DNA from: Sediminibacillus massiliensis
GTDB lineage: Bacteria; Bacillota; Bacilli; Bacillales; Amphibacillaceae
DNA: 64,000 nucleotides
Direction of reading: 5' to 3'
NCBI RefSeq assembly: GCF_900156915.1
Contig: NZ_LT732535.1
Span: 1,203,823-1,267,822, forward strand
Below, in pieces: positions 28,516 to 37,856 of the stretch. The notes below the pieces were generated by a model that was given only the letters and a program-made list of their open reading frames with translations, was not told the origin of the DNA and ran no database searches. The translations under genes were made by a program, and so were the position numbers. Within the stretch, counting starts at the first letter, position 1; every line of letters starts with the position of its first letter.

Positions 28516-30396
28516 TTACTCTACAGGTTTATATTTATACTCCATAAAGATTTCCTGCCCCTTCTCAGACAACATCATCTCCATGAACTCCTCTGCAAGC
28601 TCCGGATTTGGGGCGTTTTTCGGGACAGAAATATAGTTCGTGGCTACGATATTAAATTCTTCCGGTATATCAATTACTTTTACTTTTTCGGCAAAGTCTG
28701 GAGTCACATCAGTTGGATAGACCATTCCTGCTTCTGCCTCTCCCAATGAGACTTTTTGCAAGACTTGTTTCACGTTCGTCTCGTAAGAAACAACTTGATC
28801 GATTGCCCTGTCAAAAAAGTCCTGGCCATAAGCCGTATTGGCATTCTTTAGTACTTCCCGTGAATAATTGCCGATCGGAACAGTGTCCGTACCTATTACG
28901 AGCTTAACATCTTTTGCTGCTAAGTCTTCCAGCGACTGGATGTCCTGCGGATTGTCTTTAGGGACGACAAGGGCAACGTTGTTTAATGAAACAGGGAAAA
29001 ATCCCTCTACAAGTCCCTGTTCCTGGACAGCCTCGATATGTCCAAGGTCAGCTGATAAAAACAAGTCTGCATCTGCCCCCTGCTCCAATTGCGTTCGGAC
29101 AATCTGAGTCCCAGCGAATGTGGCGGTGACATCCACTTTTGGGTGGGTTTTCTCGAACTCTTCCATTAGATCGTTAAAAGGCTCGGTTGCATTGGCGGCA
29201 ACAAGTGCCATCATCTCTGTTTTAGTACCTGCCGCTTCCTCTACTTGCGAGGATTGAAAGCCGTAAACTGTCGCAGTGAAAGAAGCTAACAAAACAACAG
29301 CGAGTAATGCTCCCCATTTCCACTTTCGGCCTTTCCTTTTAGGCTGGAGCTGTGGCTGTTGCCTTTTATTTGCTGCTCCGGTTTCCATTTGTTGATCCTG
29401 TAGCTCGATGGGCCGGACGTCTTTCCAGTCAATCGTGGCAAAAACCGATTGGCCGATATCAAAACTTTTCTTTTCAAAAACATCAACCGGAACATCTGCA
29501 TAAAAGGATGTCTGGTCATCTGATTTTTCCACCTGTAAACGGACAAAACCCCCGTTCCAGCTTAAATCGGCGATCTTCCCAGTCAAGTTGCAAGTCTCAG
29601 GGGTAAGACCAGGTTTACTATCCATTTTCACTTTCCATGGATCGAAGGCTATATGACCGGCAGAAACATCCAGCTTCTCTGCGGCAATGAGGTTGGTTCC
29701 TGAAAATTTTGCTACAAAAGGGCTTGCAGGAAACCGGGAAATTTCCCGCTGTGTGCCTGACTGGATAATTCTCCCCTTATCCATGACAGCGACTTTGTCC
29801 GCCAGCACCCGGGCGTCCTCATAATCATGTGTGACGACAATGGTTGGAATGGCAAGTTCCTTCAGCAGTTGTTTTAACTCCGTTCTGACATGGGAACGGG
29901 TTGATACGTCAAGTGCTGATAACGGCTCATCAAGCAGCAGCATTTTAGGTTTTGTAACCAGTGCACGGGCAAGAGCGACACGCTGCTGTTCTCCTCCGGA
30001 AAGCATGGCAGGCTTTGACTCTGCCAGTTGTTCAATGCCTAAGAATGCAAGCATTTCCTCGATCCGTTCTTCTTTCTCCCTGACAGGCAGGCGTGCAATT
30101 CCATAAGCGATATTTTCCCTGACCGTTAAATGAGGAAATAGCGCATAATTTTGAAAAACATAGCCGATGTTTCGTTCTTCCGGCAGCACGTCGACTTTTT
30201 CCTTGCTGTTGAATAATTTTTCCTGGCCTACTGTGACTTCACCCTCATCAGGAGTAAGCAGGCCGGACAGCATTTTCAGTAGTGTGCTCTTCCCGCAGCC
30301 TGAATGGCCGATCAGCACCAGCGTCTCAGTATCGATTTGCTCTTCAATATCCAATGTAAAATAACGAAGCTTCTTTTTTAAGGCAAAAGACAGCAT
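28516..30396 (-). CDS. Fused ModC-ModA: molybdate ABC ATPase joined to a substrate-binding domain
   Basis: 626 residues, about the sum of ModC and ModA. Residues 1-230 are an ABC ATPase: Walker A GHSGCGKST (30-38), signature LSGGEQQR (about 132), Walker B LLLDEP, VVTHD switch. A TOBE-like accessory region follows to about 340. A basic linker and one membrane helix (WKWGALLAVVLLASFTATVYGF, about 358-380) lead to a ModA-like domain (LVAANATEPFNDLMEEF, LFLSADLGHIEAV, GEAEAGMVYPTDV). Topology puts the ATPase inside and the binding domain outside. Normally these are two separate proteins. Frame is unbroken over the junction. ATG has GGAG upstream; 15 bases after modB. Confidence 0.9.
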   Translation of the reverse strand: MLSFALKKKLRYFTLDIEEQIDTETLVLIGHSGCGKSTLLKMLSGLLTPDEGEVTVGQEKLFNSKEKVDVLPEERNIGYVFQNYALFPHLTVRENIAYGIARLPVREKEERIEEMLAFLGIEQLAESKPAMLSGGEQQRVALARALVTKPKMLLLDEPLSALDVSTRSHVRTELKQLLKELAIPTIVVTHDYEDARVLADKVAVMDKGRIIQSGTQREISRFPASPFVAKFSGTNLIAAEKLDVSAGHIAFDPWKVKMDSKPGLTPETCNLTGKIADLSWNGGFVRLQVEKSDDQTSFYADVPVDVFEKKSFDIGQSVFATIDWKDVRPIELQDQQMETGAANKRQQPQLQPKRKGRKWKWGALLAVVLLASFTATVYGFQSSQVEEAAGTKTEMMALVAANATEPFNDLMEEFEKTHPKVDVTATFAGTQIVRTQLEQGADADLFLSADLGHIEAVQEQGLVEGFFPVSLNNVALVVPKDNPQDIQSLEDLAAKDVKLVIGTDTVPIGNYSREVLKNANTAYGQDFFDRAIDQVVSYETNVKQVLQKVSLGEAEAGMVYPTDVTPDFAEKVKVIDIPEEFNIVATNYISVPKNAPNPELAEEFMEMMLSEKGQEIFMEYKYKPVE

Positions 30397-30410
30397 AACT
30401 ATTCTCCAAT

Positions 30411-31211
30411 CTAGCGGGCAGCTAATTTATTTCGCATGTACTTATCAATTAACCCAACGAATAACAGCAGTAAAAAGGAAACAGACAAAAGCAGGGCAGA
30501 AATGGCAACAGCAACCCCTGCATCGGATTCCATCGCGGTAAAGATGGCGAGCGGGAGGGTTTGAGTCCGCCCCGGCATATTTCCGGCAAACATCATGGTT
30601 GCACCAAATTCACCAAGGGCAAGTGCCCAGCTCAATGCTACTCCTGACAACAGACCCGGCAAAGCTAAAGGAAATGTAACCTTCCAGAAGGTCCGCCAGG
30701 CCGAAACCCCCAGTGTTCGTGAAACGGCCAACAGCTGGTCATCAATTACTTCAAAGGCCTGTCTGGCTGAGTTCAAATAAAAAGGGGAAGCCATAAATAC
30801 TTGAGCCATCACTACGGCAATGGCCGTAAATGGGATCTCCAGGTCGAAGACAGACAACGCTCCGCCCAAGAGGCCGCGCTGCCCGAAGACAAGCAGCAGG
30901 CCAACACCGACAACAGCAGTTGGAGCGACAATCGGCAAACGGAGCAGTACCTCCAAAACATTCTTTCCGATAAATTCATTGCGCGCCATGCAGTAAGCAA
31001 GCGGCGTAACTAACAGAACTATAATCGATATGGATATGATTGTCGTCTGCAGACTCAGCGTCAGTGCCTGGTAAGCCAAACTGCTGTTAAGTTTTTCAAG
31101 CAAGACAGCCGGGCTATTTGATATAAATACGGAAAAAAGCGGTAAGATCAGATATGTAACAATAAGAACGATTGAAGCAAGGAAAATAATTTGTCCTATC
31201 TTCCGCAGCAT
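30411..31211 (-). CDS. modB: ModB, molybdate ABC transporter permease
   Basis: 266 residues, five to six membrane helices. The cytoplasmic EAA-type loop is SRTLGVSAWRTFWKVTFPLALPGLLSG, and GEFGATMMFAGNMPGRTQTLPLAIFTAME is the ModB/CysT signature. First gene of the minus-strand operon modB, modCA fusion, rhodanese, lysR. Tungstate cannot be excluded as substrate. The 300 bases upstream (31212-31511) hold no visible riboswitch or gene. Confidence 0.9.
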   Translation of the reverse strand: MLRKIGQIIFLASIVLIVTYLILPLFSVFISNSPAVLLEKLNSSLAYQALTLSLQTTIISISIIVLLVTPLAYCMARNEFIGKNVLEVLLRLPIVAPTAVVGVGLLLVFGQRGLLGGALSVFDLEIPFTAIAVVMAQVFMASPFYLNSARQAFEVIDDQLLAVSRTLGVSAWRTFWKVTFPLALPGLLSGVALSWALALGEFGATMMFAGNMPGRTQTLPLAIFTAMESDAGVAVAISALLLSVSFLLLLFVGLIDKYMRNKLAAR

Positions 31212-31511
31212 TTTACTCCTTCCTTTCTTTTACAATCTATAAATTTATTTAATAAAGATAATAACATTTACTTATGGCATACACAAAAATAGACTACTAG
31301 AAATTTCCTTTCGTCTGCTGGATTTTACATCCAAGTTACTCCTAATCAGCTTCTTTGTGGCGGTTAAGCATTCCTTTAAAGAAAAGGGAACATATACAGC
31401 CAGTGACTTGCTTATACTATCCTTCTTTACCATTCGATATTTTTCATATGAAATATGTCGAGTATGTATAAGTCTCCTTTGCTATCATGTAGACATGAAG
31501 GAGGGGATCTA

Positions 31512-32375
31512 TTGTTAAAAGAATTAAACATGGTTATCGACTATATTGAAGACCATCTGACTGAGGAGCTGACTCTTGAGGAAATTGCGGAATACGCAGG
31601 GGTTTCGGACTATCACTTTAGAAAGATATTTTTTTACCTTTCAGGATTGACATTAAATGAGTATATAAGAAACAGGAAACTGTCTGAAGCAAATAAGGAT
31701 TTACTGCGAGGAGTTAAAGTAACGGAGGTTGCTTTCCAATATGGATATCAGTCGGTGGACGGTTTTACCAGAGCCTTTAAGAAATGGAGTGGCTTTTTAC
31801 CCTCTGATGTCATAAAACGAGGAGTAAGCAAATCGTACCCAAAACTTACCTTTGTGATAACTGTTAAAGGAGGAACCGCTATGGAATTTAGGATTGAAGA
31901 TAAGCCAGCATTTAATCTGGTTGGAGTAAGCAAACGAGTGCCCATGCAATTTGAAGGTGTTAATAATGAGATTGTAGAGCTTGCAAAAAGCATAACGGAT
32001 GAACAAAAAGAAGAAATGCATTCTTTAAAAAATATTGAGCCTTATGAAATCGTTAATGCTTCTTATGAAGCTGACGCTAAATTCTTAAAAGAAGAAGGTT
32101 ATTTAACTCACTTGATTGGTGTGCTAACGACTAAAAATAATATCAGCGATCAATTAGATAAAGTACCTGTAGAAGCGTGTACTTGGGCAATATTCCCTAA
32201 TGAAGGTCCGTTCCCATCTACATTGCAGGAAACCATGGCTAAAACATATTCAGAATGGCTGCCCTCTTCTGATTATGAAGTAATCGAGGCCCCTACTTTT
32301 TCTTTTACTAAAATGGATGAACACAAAAAGGATTACGCGTATAGCGAAGTATGGATTCCTGTTCGGAAGAAATAA
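31512..32375 (+). CDS. AraC-family regulator with GyrI-like effector domain
   Basis: About 287 residues from TTG 31512, preceded by AAGGAGGGG. The in-frame start at 31455 has no ribosome site. Two HTH units (LTLEEIAEYAGVSDYHFRKIFFYLSG and VTEVAFQYGYQSVDGFTRAFKKWSG) are N-terminal, followed by a GyrI-like ligand domain (FNLVGVSKRVPMQFEG, WAIFPNEGPFPSTLQETM, YSEVWIPVRKK). This Rob/SoxS-like plus GyrI architecture senses amphipathic or drug-like compounds. The 345 bases after it have no clear gene. Confidence 0.87.
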   Translation: MLKELNMVIDYIEDHLTEELTLEEIAEYAGVSDYHFRKIFFYLSGLTLNEYIRNRKLSEANKDLLRGVKVTEVAFQYGYQSVDGFTRAFKKWSGFLPSDVIKRGVSKSYPKLTFVITVKGGTAMEFRIEDKPAFNLVGVSKRVPMQFEGVNNEIVELAKSITDEQKEEMHSLKNIEPYEIVNASYEADAKFLKEEGYLTHLIGVLTTKNNISDQLDKVPVEACTWAIFPNEGPFPSTLQETMAKTYSEWLPSSDYEVIEAPTFSFTKMDEHKKDYAYSEVWIPVRKK

Positions 32376-32719
32376 ACGTTGTAATTTCTCCTGCACAATG
32401 AGTGTGAAGAAGAATAGGTTAAGATAACGAATAAAGACACAGAAGGGATAATGAAGAGCAACGTGGACAGATTTGCGTTGCTCTTTAGTATTTTCGATAA
32501 AGGCACCTGCCCTAATAGTATGTATTTCCTCTCTAATCCCATTAGTTATGTACCAGGAAAGAGGATGCATTTTAGGCTCATTCCTCCAAAACTATTAGCC
32601 TATGGTTATTTAAATTATTTGGAGTATTATAGGAATTAGATGCAGGTTAGCTATAATTAACACTGTTCAAACCTGATCAATGAACTTGGTAAATGAACAA
32701 TAGGAAAGAGGTTATCCAT

Positions 32720-33640
32720 TTGATTAAAACACCTAAATCTATACATAATTTTACATTGTTTATGTCATTGCTCGCGTTGATTACACTCTCCGCTTGTGCT
32801 AATTCAGCCAATTCAACCACTGTCTCATCTAATGAGGAAAACAAACCAGGGCAAGAAACAAATACCGATGATAAGTTTGCTCAACTCGAGGATGATTATA
32901 ATGCCCGGCTTGGTGTCTATGCGATTGATACAGGTTCCAATCAGACCATTGAATATCGATCAGATGAACGTTTCGCTTTTGCATCGACTTACAAAGCATT
33001 GGCAGCTGCCATCCTGTTACAGCAGAAGACGATGGAAGAGCTTGAGAAAGTCATCACTTATACTGCAGATGATATGGTTCCCTATTCTCCGGTTACAGAA
33101 AAACACATGGATACGGGGATGACCCTATTCGAACTTGCCGAAGCTGCAGTACGTACAAGTGACAACACCGCAGGGAATCTCCTACTTAACGCACTGGGAG
33201 GGCCGGATGGTTTTGAGGAAGCATTAAGACAAGCCGGCGATAACATTACCCAATCGGATCGATACGAAACAGAGTTGAATGAATTCAAGCCGGGAGATAT
33301 CCGTGACACCAGCACACCAAAAGCTCTCGCCACAAATCTTCAAGCATACGCAGTCAGCGACATGCTTTCCGACGAGGACCGTGAACGGTTCACGAATTGG
33401 CTGCAAGGAAACGCAACAGGAGATACACTGATTCGTGTGGGCGCACCTGACGGATGGACAGTTGGCGATAAGAGCGGAGCCGGAAGTTATGGAACGAGGA
33501 ATGATATCGCAGTTGTCTGGCCTCCAAACAGAGAACCAATTGTTATGGCAATTATGTCCCGACATAATACAGAAGATGCCAAATATGATGATGGCCTGAT
33601 TGCAAAGGCTGCCAAGATCGCCCTGAAGACACTAAAGTAA
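32720..33640 (+). CDS. Class A beta-lactamase, lipoprotein form
   Basis: About 306 residues. TTG 32720 has AAGAGG at the right distance; ATG 32693 lacks a site. Signal peptide with lipobox LSAC anchors it outside the membrane. Catalytic motifs: STYK (Ser70-x-x-Lys73), SDN (130 loop), ETELNE with the Glu166 equivalent, and KSG in GDKSGAGSYGTRND (the KTG box). It hydrolyses penicillins and perhaps early cephalosporins. No BlaR/BlaI pair is adjacent, so expression is probably constitutive. Confidence 0.92.
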   Translation: MIKTPKSIHNFTLFMSLLALITLSACANSANSTTVSSNEENKPGQETNTDDKFAQLEDDYNARLGVYAIDTGSNQTIEYRSDERFAFASTYKALAAAILLQQKTMEELEKVITYTADDMVPYSPVTEKHMDTGMTLFELAEAAVRTSDNTAGNLLLNALGGPDGFEEALRQAGDNITQSDRYETELNEFKPGDIRDTSTPKALATNLQAYAVSDMLSDEDRERFTNWLQGNATGDTLIRVGAPDGWTVGDKSGAGSYGTRNDIAVVWPPNREPIVMAIMSRHNTEDAKYDDGLIAKAAKIALKTLK

Positions 33641-33780
33641 AGGGTATAAATCAGTATCCACCTTTACTTATCGGACTTAATGTACAAATTTGTGGAGATA
33701 TTAAGTTTTATATTGACTCATAGAAATATCCCCTGTATATTTTTCTTATACAAATCTCGGAGGATACTTAGAAAAGTATT

Positions 33781-33822
33781 GGACAAGAGATCAACAATCG
33801 TTGATCTCTTGTCCTTTTTTTT
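33781..33822 (+). terminator. Strong rho-independent terminator
   Basis: GACAAGAGATCAAC aatc GTTGATCTCTTGTC followed by eight T residues. Confidence 0.92.
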
Positions 33823-33867
33823 CACCAAATTTATAAGTTAACTCTGTAAATAAAATGAGGTATCTTT

Positions 33868-35082
33868 ATGTCCGTTTTGGTTCAACAAAATTCAAAAGTT
33901 AAATTGTGGAGCAAGCCATTTATTCTTCTTATGACAGCAAATGCCTTGTTGTTTATGGTATTTGAAATGCTCGCTCCAACCCTCCCCTTATTCGTAGCAA
34001 GTATTGGCGGCGAGGCTTCTCATATCGGTTTGGTTACAGGAATATTTATGTTTTCAGCTATTTTCATTCGTCCATTTACAGGTATGTTAACGAATCATTT
34101 TAGCAGGAAATTGTTGTTAAACACAGGAGTAGTAGTTTGTGCACTATCAACAGGGCTTTATTTTTTATCATCAAACATAATAGTATTATTGCTTATTCGT
34201 ATCATTCATGGTTTGGGCTTTGGTTTAGCAACAACCTATTTCCTCACAGTAACAGCTGAGAGAATTCCGAAAGATCGAATGGGTGAAGGAATTGGTTATT
34301 TCGGGGTGGGTGAGACAATTGCAATCTCTATGGGGCCAATCATCGGGATTTCCATTCTTGAAACATTTGGATTTGAAAATCTTTTTCTAAACGGAATGGC
34401 AATCACACTATTCGCCCTTTTTTTTGCAACCTTCGCATCAAGGAAAACAATCAAAGTAAAAAATGCTGATAGCAATCATGGCAAACAAACACTCACTGTA
34501 AAAATATTCGAAAAGCGTGCAGCTTTTCCTTCCCTACTTATTCTTTTAGTAGGTATAGCAGTGGGATCAATCATTTCATTTATTCCTTTGTACGCTGTTG
34601 AAAAAGAGTTCCAACTAATTGCTTGGTTTTTCACCATCACAGCTATTGCTAGTTTTTTTGCAAGGTTAATCTCTGGAAAATTGTATGACAAAATGGGGCC
34701 ATATTCTGTTTTGTTACCATTCGGTATAATTACACTAACTGGATTACTTGTCATTCTTTTAGGTAAAAATGATGTACACTTTCTTATTGCTGGTGCTCTT
34801 TATGGCCTTGGATTCGGTGCAATTTTCCCTACATTGCAAACATGGTCCTTAAGCCTAGTTAAAGACTACGAACACGAAAGTGCTGCATCCTCCTTCTTTA
34901 ATTCATTTGATATAGGAATTGGAGCAGGCTCCATTTTGCTTGGTTTTATTGCAGAAGTATATGCCACTTACAAAGCAGTTTACTTCGTCGCAATTATTGC
35001 TCTTATCCTCTATCTATTATTGACTATCGTGCATTGCAAAAAGATAAGTGTTAACAACCAAATAGCAAAGACCTCAAACTAA
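33868..35082 (+). CDS. MFS transporter, drug-efflux-like (12 helices)
   Basis: 404 residues. LPLFVASIGGEASHIGLVTGIFMFSAIFIRPFTGMLTNHFSRK gives the motif-A-like loop between helices 2 and 3; GYFGVGETIAISMGPIIG is motif-C-like, typical of antiporters. The closest type is the YfkF/YwoG-like staphylopine or drug-exporter group. Substrate unknown. Monocistronic between two terminators. Confidence 0.85.
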   Translation: MSVLVQQNSKVKLWSKPFILLMTANALLFMVFEMLAPTLPLFVASIGGEASHIGLVTGIFMFSAIFIRPFTGMLTNHFSRKLLLNTGVVVCALSTGLYFLSSNIIVLLLIRIIHGLGFGLATTYFLTVTAERIPKDRMGEGIGYFGVGETIAISMGPIIGISILETFGFENLFLNGMAITLFALFFATFASRKTIKVKNADSNHGKQTLTVKIFEKRAAFPSLLILLVGIAVGSIISFIPLYAVEKEFQLIAWFFTITAIASFFARLISGKLYDKMGPYSVLLPFGIITLTGLLVILLGKNDVHFLIAGALYGLGFGAIFPTLQTWSLSLVKDYEHESAASSFFNSFDIGIGAGSILLGFIAEVYATYKAVYFVAIIALILYLLLTIVHCKKISVNNQIAKTSN

Positions 35083-35198
35083 TATGGGATTTCTATGATT
35101 CATTTTAAAGAGCGTGATGCGTAATTATTACAAAAAGTTAGACTAACTATCAGGGGTGTTGTGCTTTACTGATAAGCCACCTTTCTTTAAGTCTAACA

Positions 35199-35212
35199 GG
35201 AAGTGACAGGCA
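35199..35212. repeat. Solo right end of the GTGACAGGCA element
   Basis: GGAAGTGACAGGCA is identical to the right terminal segment of the element at 17.78 kb. No matching left end is visible nearby, so it is a remnant. Confidence 0.45.
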
Positions 35213-35291
35213 ACTACCCTAAATTCAAACCAAGGGAATTTGCTCTTGTTTGCCGGGAATGCGCTCTCATAAAAAATACACTCTAAATAAC

Positions 35292-35325
35292 AAAAAAGCT
35301 GCCCAACTATAGGGCAGCTTTTCTT
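35292..35325 (-). terminator. Terminator of the aldo/keto reductase gene
   Basis: AAAAAGCTGCCC aactata GGGCAGCTTTTCTT, a stem with T-runs on both strands, directly 3' of the reductase stop. Confidence 0.9.
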
Positions 35326-36245
35326 TATCTCACTACAGCGCTTCGATGGTCGACTGGTACGATGTCGAGGTCGGCTGCTGCGGCGTTTGCTTCTACTTGT
35401 TCTGGGCTTTTGCATCCAGGAATCACGCATGTTACGGCTGGGTGCTGCAGACACCATCCGAGTGCCCATTGTGCCATTTCGGCATCTTCAGGAACTTCTG
35501 TTTGTTTGATTTGTTCTACACGTCTTAATTGTTCATCGACAGCTGCTTGTTCTTTGCGTTGGCGAACTTTATCGGAAAATTGGACGCCAGGCTTATATTT
35601 TCCACTTAAAAATCCACTTGCTAGGGGAACTCTTGCCAGTACACCTAGGTCCTGTTCGATACAAGACGGGAATACTGCTTCTTCAGGCGCTTTGTCCAGG
35701 CGATTATATACGACTTGAATTGCTTTGGCATTGCGTTCTGTAGCTTGTTCCGTTTGATAAATATTTTGATTACTGCCAATGGAGATTCCGAGATTGCGAA
35801 TTTTACCTGCTTGTACCTGTTTATCCAACATCGTCCACAAGGCATCATTATCAAAATCTTCATCAGAACCAGAGTGGAACTGGTACAGATCGATATAGTC
35901 TGTTTGTAATGATCGTAATGATTCATCTAATTGTTGACGTACGTCATCAACACTCCAAGCGTGGCTCCACTTTTTATGCCAATGGTGACCAAATTTTGTA
36001 GCGATGATCCAGTCTTCACGATTATCACGAGAAAGAAAATCGCCGATAAAGCTTTCCGATAAATGATCAGGGCCATAGCATTCTGCTGTATCGATTAAAT
36101 TAATTCCTACTTCTTTTGCACGTGTTAAAATTGCGTCTACTTCTGCTTGGTTAAAATCTTTTCCCCAATCACCGCCAAATTGCCATGTACCAACACCAAC
36201 AACAGAAACATTTAAATCGGTCTTACCTAAACGTCTATATTTCAT
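35325..36245 (-). CDS. Aldo/keto reductase
   Basis: About 306 residues. Asp-Tyr-Lys-His tetrad members are in NLIDTAECYGPDH and ATKFGHHWHK; the C-terminal cofactor site is VTCVIPGCKSPEQVEANAAA. NADPH-dependent carbonyl reductase family. ATG 36245 follows AGGTG. The next gene upstream encodes a second, related reductase, about 90 bases away. Confidence 0.9.
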   Translation of the reverse strand: MKYRRLGKTDLNVSVVGVGTWQFGGDWGKDFNQAEVDAILTRAKEVGINLIDTAECYGPDHLSESFIGDFLSRDNREDWIIATKFGHHWHKKWSHAWSVDDVRQQLDESLRSLQTDYIDLYQFHSGSDEDFDNDALWTMLDKQVQAGKIRNLGISIGSNQNIYQTEQATERNAKAIQVVYNRLDKAPEEAVFPSCIEQDLGVLARVPLASGFLSGKYKPGVQFSDKVRQRKEQAAVDEQLRRVEQIKQTEVPEDAEMAQWALGWCLQHPAVTCVIPGCKSPEQVEANAAAADLDIVPVDHRSAVVR

Positions 36246-36337
36246 CACCTAAACACCTCTTTCCTTTTATTATGGACCCCTCCCCATTTTCCTCTAGCAA
36301 TTCATGTGTGGGGAGGTGGAGACGAGTTGCATGAATT

Positions 36338-37297
36338 CTAATCATGTGATTTATTCTCTAGAATGGATTCCACTTTTTCTTGGATGTCGTCTGTAAGCTG
36401 TACATCCACTGCTTTTACATTTTCTTCGACTTGACTCGGTCTGCTCGCACCAATTAAAGCACTTGATACGTTCGGCTGTCTTAAAATCCATGCTAAAGCT
36501 AATGTCGGTAGTGTAATGTCCAATTCTTTAGCGACACCTTTTAGCTGTTCGACTTTGTTCAAGACATCTTCTTTCAAAAATCCTTGGATAAATCTATTAA
36601 TCGACTCATTGGCAGCGCGACTGTCTTGTGGCACTTGATTTGGCTTATATTTTCCAGATAAAACACCTTGAGCTAGTGGAGAAAATACGACTTGGCCGAC
36701 TCCATATTTTTCACTGACAGGAATGACTTCTGATTCGATGTAACGGTGGAACATATTGTATTGTGGTTGATTGACGACGATGCGGTCGAGCAAATATTTA
36801 TCCGCAGTCCCAACAGCCTCTTCAATTTGCGCGGCACTCCATTCACTGACACCGGCATATAAAATTTTTCCTTGGCGAATTAAATCATCAATCGTGCGAA
36901 GTGTTTCATCGACAGGTGTTTCTTTGTCATAGCGGTGGCAATAAAACACATCCACATAATCGACATCCATTCTTTTTAAGCTTGCATGTAATTGCTCTGT
37001 CACATGCTTGCGTGATAAGCCTCGATCATTCGGGCCATCTCCCATTGGCCAAAATGCCTTCGTTGTCAGCACATACGACTCGCGCGGATACTCTTTCAAA
37101 GCAGAGGACATCACGCGTTCTCCTTCACCGCGCTCATACACGTTCGCTGAATCAAAAAAATTGATGCCAAGCTCGTACGCTTTATGTATCGTCTTTTCAG
37201 CTATATTATCTTCTACCGATTTTCCGTACGTTAGCCAACTACCTAAACTAATTTCACTTACCTTTAATCCGGATCTTCCCAGTCTTCTATACTTCAT
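36338..37297 (-). CDS. Aldo/keto reductase, Kv-beta/YghZ-like
   Basis: About 319 residues from ATG 37297, behind GGGAGGGAAGG. SLGSWLTYGKSVED, FFDSANVYERGEGERVM, VLTTKAFWPMGDGPNDRGLSRKHV and SALIGASRPSQVEENVKA identify the voltage-gated-potassium-channel-beta-like AKR group that detoxifies aldehydes such as methylglyoxal. Probably cotranscribed with the neighbouring reductase. Confidence 0.9.
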   Translation of the reverse strand: MKYRRLGRSGLKVSEISLGSWLTYGKSVEDNIAEKTIHKAYELGINFFDSANVYERGEGERVMSSALKEYPRESYVLTTKAFWPMGDGPNDRGLSRKHVTEQLHASLKRMDVDYVDVFYCHRYDKETPVDETLRTIDDLIRQGKILYAGVSEWSAAQIEEAVGTADKYLLDRIVVNQPQYNMFHRYIESEVIPVSEKYGVGQVVFSPLAQGVLSGKYKPNQVPQDSRAANESINRFIQGFLKEDVLNKVEQLKGVAKELDITLPTLALAWILRQPNVSSALIGASRPSQVEENVKAVDVQLTDDIQEKVESILENKSHD

Positions 37298-37438
37298 AAA
37301 ATCCTTCCCTCCCATATCATGATAACGCTATCTTTATTGTATAAAAATAACGATGATAAGAGAAGAAGTGAATTATTTTAAATATAATTACATCAAATAT
37401 ATTTACTATATTTTTTATAGTATAATAGATTTGAAAAG

Positions 37439-37669
37439 TTAACCATAATTGGATAAAAATGGGCGGCTCCGTATATGAGTAAGCAAACAACAAAACAGGA
37501 TACAGTAGAACTTGTCATAGAATGCTATTGATCCAATATCCGGTTTAAAGCTGCCTGAGCCTGATACAACCTTACTTGTCGAGGAAGATCCGACATAAAA
37601 AGTATCCCCAGTGATGACTTGGCCTTCGTTACTGTTAATGATAATCGGACCTGCAAAAAAACTAGGCAA
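37439..37669 (-). pseudogene. GerPA/GerPF-like spore-germination protein, C-terminus replaced
   Basis: From TTG 37669 (AAGGAAG at 8 bases) the frame reads PSFFAGPIIINSNEGQVITG followed by DTFYVGSSSTSKVVSGSGSF, the standard gerP-family small protein. After GSGSF the family normally has NTGD and a Ser/Asn-rich tail ending near residue 70. Here the text turns into FKPDIGSIAFYDKFYCILF, which is not family-like. Adding one base after GSF gives NTGYW, so a one-base deletion probably broke the gene. It shows the organism is a spore former. Confidence 0.65.
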
Positions 37670-37811
37670 TATAGTCACTTCCTTAAGTTGATTTTGTCCT
37701 GCTACAAATAGTCTATGGATTTTTCTAGAAATGGACGAACGTTGTCTTAACTGGAATTAGTCACATAACCTACCAAAACTTTTTATAGATTAAAGAACAG
37801 TACAAATGGAA

Positions 37812-37846
37812 ATCCCGAAAACCTGGATTTCTATATCCAAGCTTTC
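37812..37846 (-). terminator. Terminator after the BCCT gene
   Basis: CCGAAAaccTGGAT / ATCCAagcTTTCGG imperfect stem with T-rich right flank, 15-20 bases 3' of the transporter stop. Confidence 0.65.
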
Positions 37847-37856
37847 GGTTTCTTTC

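Noticed and set aside
31212-31450. Possible molybdenum-cofactor riboswitch before modB
   Set aside because: No Moco aptamer motifs or terminator found; only AT-rich sequence.
32250-32570. Minus-strand open frames after the AraC gene
   Set aside because: They overlap the AraC 3' end, have no ribosome site and no family-like features.
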